From contig NC_085111.1 in assembly GCF_030269925.1 (NCBI RefSeq), positions 7,370,142 through 7,434,141 on the forward strand: DNA of 64,000 nt, in the 5' to 3' direction. This stretch comes from Bombyx mori (lineage: Eukaryota; Arthropoda; Insecta; Lepidoptera; Bombycidae). Position 1 is the stretch's first letter, and each line of letters opens with the position of its first letter. This document shows, one piece after another, positions 57,906-64,000 of the stretch. The position numbers were made by a program, and so were the translations under genes. Under the pieces are notes generated by a model, which did no database searches, was not told the origin of the DNA, and was given only the letters and a program-made list of their open reading frames with translations.

Positions 57906-59323
57906 CACAAAAGCCATGGAGTTCGATATTGACTACAACAATTAATTCTCATATTTTCCAGCAGTTGGCGCGTCAGTATTTCGCACTGGGAAACTCATAG
58001 CAGATCTTTGAGTGCAAATAGTGTGTAGTGGATATGTAATTTATAAATATTTTATATAAAAACGGATATTTAAACAATAATATAAAAGAAAACTAAGACA
58101 ATTACCGCATAAACTAAGTTAAACCCATCATGTCGGCTGCAACTCAAACTGTGCTAAACAGAATTCCATTTTGGTTGTGGAACCATAAAAGTTGAATCCA
58201 TTTTTAAACAGCCTTTTCGATTTAGTTTTTAAACTTATTTTCTTTGTACCAACTACTTGATGTATTGAATATGCAATATTATAGTTAAAGAAAAAAGTGC
58301 TTAAAAAATACAAGGCCAGAAACACAATACTCCCTGTAACGTACAGTTTTATTGGTTCAATTGACAAACATAAAAATTCGTAAACAGCAAAAAGCTTTCA
58401 ATGAATATAAGAAAACCCGGATATGGTAGGTTAACTTAACATTATTACTTAACGTTACCTACGCAGTATAAAATAGATTTAGAATTGATATAGAGTTGGG
58501 TCTAAAGGTTTAGAATTTTTATTAAGCTTGCCCTTATCATGTATAAAATAGGACTTCAAGACAAATTATTATTTTTGGAACGAATTTAATATGCAACTAA
58601 ACAAGTTAGGTTTCCATATGCATATATGAAATCGGGCAAACACTTGCTATCACAATAATATTATTTATATATATGCGTATATATAGCCTTATCTTGTTTT
58701 CATGACGATTTTGTGAATAATCCTTTTTATTGTTTTATTTACAGGAAATTAAATTTATTGCAATTATTTATATTTATCGGTGGCTGGCTTTAATGTACAT
58801 TTCTAGCGAATGTGACTTCGTTTCGACATTCAGAAGACCTTATTTATAGTTCTGAGTTTGTTAAATCATGTTATGAAAAGTTTCTTTTGTGTGACGGACC
58901 TAAAACAATCTTTGTTTACCAGTGTGCGTCATTCTAATTTAAACAAAACTGTTATTAGGTAACTACGACTATTTCTCGCACTCAACAATCAGTTTATGTT
59001 CCTGCAAGAATTAATACCTATTAATTATATTTTTGTATAATTTCTTAATTTTTAATATTCGAATCAGTAATTAAATAAAGAAACGGATATGTCGATATAC
59101 GGGTGTCAATAATTATTACGTAACTTATTTTCTTTTTTAGATAATAGTGCCTTCTGTAAATAGTACTCTTATGTAATATTATCATATTAAAAAAGACATT
59201 TAACATACAAAACAAATCAGTAATAAAATAAAGGTGCATTAAATCAAACTACGCTTAATTTCTCGAACAAGTAACAGAATAAATTAGACACCCCATCCAC
59301 TAGTAAATTAATATTTTTTAGGG
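57906..59323. other. AT-rich stretch, nothing recognised
   Basis: No feature seen. Confidence 0.4.
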
Positions 59324-59400
59324 TTTGATTTTTATTATTTACCTTATTTTAATTCCTTCATTGTGGAATTTATTCATGAATATGTCTTAAGTATGGTAGT
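59324..59400 (-). repeat. Bm1 SINE, central fragment
   Basis: GGGTTTGATTTTTATTATTT, ATTCCTTCATTGTGGAA and TTAAGTATGG match the central Bm1 block in reverse. A further decayed Bm1-like piece may lie at 59455-59540. Confidence 0.5.
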
Positions 59401-59697
59401 AACAGATTTTGTATGCCCTTCGCTTTGCATTATTTATGGGCATTAATGAGCTTATAAATAAGCATTTACTGAAGTTAATTGACACTACAATGTGAATTCC
59501 GCATCCACCTCAGGTAATGACTCTATAATCTCTATTGATTTAGACTTAGAATTGTCCTATTCTGTGTACCTACTTCTTTACATACCTAACTGCTAGTAGC
59601 CTTATTCAATGGGCGAGCTAACGAGGCTCAGCTGGAAGACTATGTACCGCTACGCCTTGTCGTTTGGGGATAGAAAATATCGTTATCTCTATAATTA

Positions 59698-59927
59698 CCT
59701 ATATAAAAAAGAATTGCTGTACGTTAGTCTCGCTAAAACTCGAGAACGGCTGGACCGATTTGGCTAATTTTGGTCTTGAATTATTCGTGGAAGTCCAGGG
59801 AAGGTTTAAAAGGTGAGAAAATATAAAAAAGCTCGGAATTGTATATACAATAATAAACAAATAAAACAATTTTGTTTTTTCTTTGATGTGTCTTTTATTT
59901 ATCGATTGAGGCACTACGAAGTCTGCC
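59698..59927 (+). repeat. Helitron-like repeat C, left of transposon
   Basis: Starts near CTATATAAAAAAGAATTGCT (the 5' end type of the family) and runs to CACTACGAAGTCTGCCGGGT. It lacks about 75 bp in the middle, between CTTTGATGTGT and CTTTTATTTATCG. The last bases overlap the transposon end. Confidence 0.65.
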
Positions 59928-61242
59928 GGGTGGCCCATAAGTCCTTTGAAAAGTAAAATTTGAATAAAACGAACAGGGCGCGCGTGAGCGGTGCAGGGGA
60001 AGCGGGGGGAGTAACTTCGGTTTCTGGGAATTTAGTCGCGATGGAGCGTTTTACTGGAGCGGACCGTGCGTTTTGTGTGCGCGAGTTTTATAAAAACGAC
60101 AATTCGGCAACCGTTGCGCGGCGTAAATTTCGAGAACACAAAGGTTTACACAACTTTGACGACACTCCAACTCTTCAAACGATTAAGAACTGGGTTGCTA
60201 AGTTCGAGGAGACCGGTTCGACGTTAGATAAACCGCGGTTGGGTCGCCCAAGGACGTCACGTACGGAACAAAACATAGACACAGTGACACAGTCTATTCG
60301 CGAAAATCCGACACAGTCAACTCGTAAGCGCGCCAGAGCATTAAACGTATCCAGGACATCGTTACAACGGATTTTGAAGAAAGATTTACATATGCACCCT
60401 TACAAAATTCAGTTGGTTCAAGAATTAAAGGAAACTGACGGTATTCAAAGACAAAATTATGCGAATGAAATGTTGAATCGGTTTACTTCCTTCAATAACA
60501 TAATGTTCTCTGACGAGGCTCATTTCCATCTTAACGGGCATGTTAGTAAACAAAATTGCCGCTATTGGAGTCCCATCAATCCAAAACTTAAGCATCAGAA
60601 GCCCTTACATAGTCCGAAAGTGACTGTTTGGGCCGCTATGTCAGCCCATGGTATCCTAGGGCCTTACTTCTTTGAGGATGGCAGAGGGCGCGCAGTTACT
60701 GTTACGTCGGAGCGATATGTGGCTATGATCGAAGAGTTTTTCATACCAGAATTGCAAAACTTTTCAGGCTTTAATGCCAGGACGTGGTTTCAACAGGATC
60801 AGGAAAAGGGGCCACTTCTCACACCTCTAACACTGCTATGCCCGTTATCCGTCAACTTTTTCCTGGCAAAGTTGTCTCTAAGAGAGGAGACATTTCCTGG
60901 CCTCCACGTAGTCCAGATCTGACCCCGATGGATTTTTTTTGTGGGGCTACCTTAAGGCTAAAGTATACGACACAAACCCGCGGTCAATTGAGGCCCTAAA
61001 AGAAAACATCCGCAGAGAAATGACAAGCATTTCAGCAGTGACGTGCCGCGCAGTCATCGACAATTTTAGACGTCGTTTGCAAGAGTGCCGTGATCGCAAC
61101 GGATTACATTTAGGAGATGTTGTTTTCAAAAAATAATTCCCGTTTTTTAAGCTTTTTATGTAAATAAAAATTTAATTCATAATGTAATTAGTTTTATTTT
61201 AGTAAATTTTTTTTCATATCAAAGGACTTATGGGCCACCCTG
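59926..61242 (+). mobile_element. DD41D (rosa-like) Tc1/mariner element, nearly full length
   Basis: Inverted ends GGTGGCCCATAAGTCCTTTG at 59929 and its exact complement at the right (61220-61239) bound a 1.3-kb element, the usual size. The right end reads TA then CAGGGTGGCC when reverse complemented; the left reads TG then CCGGGTGGCC. So TA is present only on the right. It is flanked by two head-to-head pieces of repeat C. Confidence 0.9.
60041..61136 (+). pseudogene. DD41D Tc1/mariner transposase, two frameshifts
   Basis: Start ATG at 60041 (MERFTGADRAFCVREFYKND), chosen over the upstream TTG because the family begins here. The N-terminal half has paired helix-turn-helix domains with a GRPRTSRT linker. 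First catalytic Asp is at residue 158 (FSDEAHFHLNG), second at residue 253 (FQQD). An 8-base insertion (60800-60807) breaks the frame, which resumes GATSHTSNTAMPVIRQLFPG. Third Asp is in LTPMDFF. One T is missing from the run at 60934-60940, shifting to WGYLKAKVYD and ending GDVVFKK-stop. There are 41 residues between the second and third Asp once the insertion is disregarded. No stop codon lies in the reading path other than those caused by the two indels, so the copy died recently. Confidence 0.92.
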
Positions 61243-61495
61243 TACCTAAACTTTTGTATAAAATAAACTTAAAACAAACAAAACGAATCCGTCTAACGGG
61301 GGACACATCAAAGGAAAAACAAAATTGTTATTTTTATTTAATTCCGAGCATTTTCATATTTATCTACCTTTTAAACCTTCTCTGGACTTCCACAAGTAAT
61401 TCAAGACCAAAATTAGCCAAATCGGTTCAGCCGTTCTCGAGTTTTAGCGAGACTAACGAACAGTAATTCATTTTTACATATATAGATAGATATTA
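61243..61495 (-). repeat. Helitron-like repeat C, right of transposon
   Basis: CCTAAACTTTTGTATAAAAT, GAATCCGTCTAACGGGGGAC, TCCACAAGTAATTCAAGACC, GTTCAGCCGTTCTCGAG, ending TTACATATATAGATAGATA. The CTAG-end part is missing. The orientation is opposite to 59698-59927. Confidence 0.65.
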
Positions 61496-61833
61496 TTTTA
61501 AGGGCAAGTTGGTGTAACAATTAAATTGTCAGTGAGGGTAAGATACCGTAATAAACTTTATCAAATAAGTAATTTTTTAAACCATACTTTTTACTTTGCA
61601 CTTAAATATTACATCTTACCCCGACGCACCCCATATATGTATTTATTTATATACGAAATTCCGTAGACGTCCCGAATTGACACGAAAAAAAAAGGTCACG
61701 TTATCTATGAACCCTTCGATCAACAATGCTGATCGAAGTATGAACCACATGATGATAGCACAGTAGGCAGTTGTCGCTATTCGTGAGCATCAGAAATACA
61801 CGGGGTCACGTGCCTTTGAAACCTTCCAAAGAA

Positions 61834-62108
61834 CTGGTGGTAGGACCCCTTGTAAGTCCGCGCGGGTAAGTACCACCACCCTGCCTATTTCTGCCATGAA
61901 GCAGTAATGCGTTTCGGTTTGAAGGGTGGGGCAGCCGTCGTAACTATACTAAGGTCTACTAAGGTCTACTAAGGTACTAAGGTCTCAGACCTTAGAACTT
62001 ATATCTCAAGGTGGGTGGCGCGTTTACGTTGTAGATGTCTATGGGCTCCAGTAACCACTTAATACCAGGTGGGCTGTGAGCTCGTCCACCCATCAAAGCA
62101 ATAAAAAG
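61834..62108 (+). repeat. Bm1 SINE, 5'-truncated, with internal tandem repeat
   Basis: ACTGGTGGTAGGACCCCTTG to AAGCAATAAAAAGAAG. At 61951-61988 the segment CTAAGGTCTA is repeated, an expansion not seen in the other copies. Confidence 0.92.
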
Positions 62109-63117
62109 AAGACATTTATTATCATCAAACATTAATTTGACGATTAATGAGGAAAACGGTGAAGTGAATTTATTTTAATGAAATTTCTCAGTGTTTATTT
62201 CTTTGAATTGCTAATTTGATCGCTTCGCTGTAGCATTTTCAATTGTTAAATTACTTAGTATATTTTGTGTAACTTCAAAGCTGATTTTCCTCGTTTATAA
62301 TTTAACCGACTAAACCAAAACACGTACAACCAAAAAATATGTAGTACCCTTTCATATATCCAAATAAATCAGTCATTAGTCAGTTTTGAAGCTAACAATC
62401 ACGAAAACAAGAATTAATACCACATCGTCTAGAGCTATCAATTTGTTCAGCCTGCAGAACATTTATAAAAAGCTATATTTTAGAATAAACTATAATATAT
62501 ATTTTATTCCTACAATATATGAGTTGTACAAACTGTTTTAAACAAAAAACACAAAATAACAATGTAGTAAAAATCCATTGAAAATTCCTTAATATTTGTA
62601 GACTGATAAAACGTAATTTGTTTGGCGCCAGTTCATATCGTATTTTTTTAATAAAATCTAACTTGGCTTGCTCAATCAAGACAAGCCTACGTTCAATTTT
62701 TTAGTTAGAAGATCTTAAACTGATCTATTTGGACTGTTTCTGTTTAATTCGGATCTGTTTAATTGTAAGTGCAATATTTCAGTGACAACGGACAATATGT
62801 GAGAACCACGTCATGCACGTCTCACCACCAAAGTTAGTAAAGGAACTATGATTACAGTATACAACCATGCTATTTGCGATCAGCTCGTCTATCTACATAG
62901 AGTAATAATAATAATTATAAAGTAATATTGAATTTATAAAAACCCCTTTGTGAGAGCCGCATTAAAATTATATGTAAAATGACGTAACAATAATTTTGAA
63001 CAATAGAGTTATTGAATCAAAATGTTATTTTCCAATTACCCGCAGCGCTATTTTTAAAATATTTATGACATCATTTCTAAACAGATTTGTGTTTATTTAT
63101 TTTCCTTTGTCCACCTG
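62109..63117. other. AT-rich stretch, nothing recognised
   Basis: No feature seen. Confidence 0.4.
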
Positions 63118-63532
63118 AAGAAGCCATCGTGGCCTAAAGAATAAGACGTCCGGTGCGTTCGTATCTAGCGATGCATCGGTGCTCGAATCCCGCTGGCAAG
63201 TACCAATTTTTGTAAGGAAATACGTACTTAAGAAATGTTCACGATTGCCTTCGACGGTGAAATTATAATTTGCGTACCTAATTACTGGCGGTAGGACCTC
63301 TTGTGAGGCCGCACGGGTAGGTACCACCACCCTGCGTATTTCTGCCGTGAACCAGTCATGTGTTTCGGTTTGAAGGGTGGAGCAGCCGTTGTAACTATAC
63401 TGAGAGACCTTAGAACTGATATCTCAAGGTGGGTGGCGGCATTTACATTGTAGATGTCTATGGGCTCCGGTAACCGCTTGGTGTCAGGTGGGCCGTGAGC
63501 TGGTCACCAACCTAAGCAATAAATAAAAAAAG
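63118..63532 (+). repeat. Bm1 SINE, near full length
   Basis: Promoter end (CGTGGCCTAAAGAATAAGAC, B-box-like GCTCGAATCCCG) to AAGCAATAAATAAAAAAAG. The segment between GGTGAA and TTATAATTTGCG is deleted. Confidence 0.93.
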
Positions 63533-63611
63533 ATGATTTTTTTTTAATCTATTCTTATACTACTTAAGAACCTATGTGTGTTACGAAAATATGAACAGCA
63601 AGTTGGTTATG

Positions 63612-63917
63612 TTGATACGAGCCCTAAACACGTCATTACGGATCCTCCAGTGCTTTTAGGTACACCGGTACTCAAGCACCGGTCACCGTCCTCGCCGAAC
63701 CCGACGCTTGCGACGATCGGGTCGACGAGTAAATTAACCCATAGACACAGCCCACTGAGTTTCTCGCCGGATCTTCTCAGTGGGTCGCGTTTCCGAACCG
63801 GTAGTAGATTCTGCGAAGCACTGATCTTGTTAGGGCCAGTGTTAGCAACACTCCCGGCTTGAGCCCCTCAAGGAGAAGCTGAAATAGCATCTCAAGGCTA
63901 TCAGCACAGGAAAAAAA
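63612..63917 (+). repeat. retroposed repeat family B, long copy
   Basis: CCCTAAACACGTCATTACGG, ACCGGTCACCGTCCTCGCCG, CTCGCCGGATCTTCTCAGTG, GATTCTGCGAAGCACTGATC, ending CAGCACAGGAAAAAAA. It is the copy most like 34360-34664. Confidence 0.85.
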
Positions 63918-64000
63918 TTGATACGAACCTAATCAAAATTGTATTGATTCAAGAATCCGTACTATGCATAAGATTTCATTTACATATATATATTCAATAA

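Overview
The window is AT-rich lepidopteran DNA, almost certainly from a silkworm (Bombyx). The main reason is density: about 25 clear copies, and many decayed ones, of a tRNA-promoter SINE that I recognise as Bombyx Bm1. Mariner and DD41D Tc1/mariner elements, jockey-like and RTE-like LINE pieces and Helitron-like repeats fit the same host. The species call rests on recognition of repeats, not on a database search.

One host protein-coding gene is supported, on the + strand: a four-exon facilitative sugar transporter of the MFS family, similar to trehalose transporter Tret1. Its exons are 22817-22862, 39583-39723, 41840-42096 and 42627-43595. They have GT/AG junctions and matching phases, and encode 470 residues. 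Intron 1 is 16.7 kb and filled with repeats. The ATG lies in a CpG-richer patch with a full CRE palindrome 4 bp upstream of it.

Layout. 1-22.4 kb: no host gene recognised; a mariner relic invaded by a LINE tail, LINE C-terminal fragments in broken frames, many Bm1 copies, a second tRNA-derived SINE, and one copy of an inverted repeat pair. 22.4-43.7 kb: the transporter gene. 43.7-48.3 kb: downstream repeats, including a duplicate of the 5' end of transporter intron 2. 48.3-57 kb: transposon-dense, with an internally deleted DD41D-type element, two copies of a palindromic MITE (one carrying a retroposed insert), another MITE with a long internal palindrome, and a 2.4-kb degenerate non-LTR element with its YADD motif intact. 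57-64 kb: more Bm1, and a nearly complete 1.3-kb DD41D transposon between two head-to-head halves of a Helitron-like repeat.

The most informative signals are nested insertions that give internal empty/filled site comparisons, a shared 3' tail between Bm1 and a jockey-like LINE, the intron-2 duplication, and a few short perfect hairpins. I saw no CRISPR array, operon, rRNA gene or intact tRNA gene, and no clearly novel functional system.
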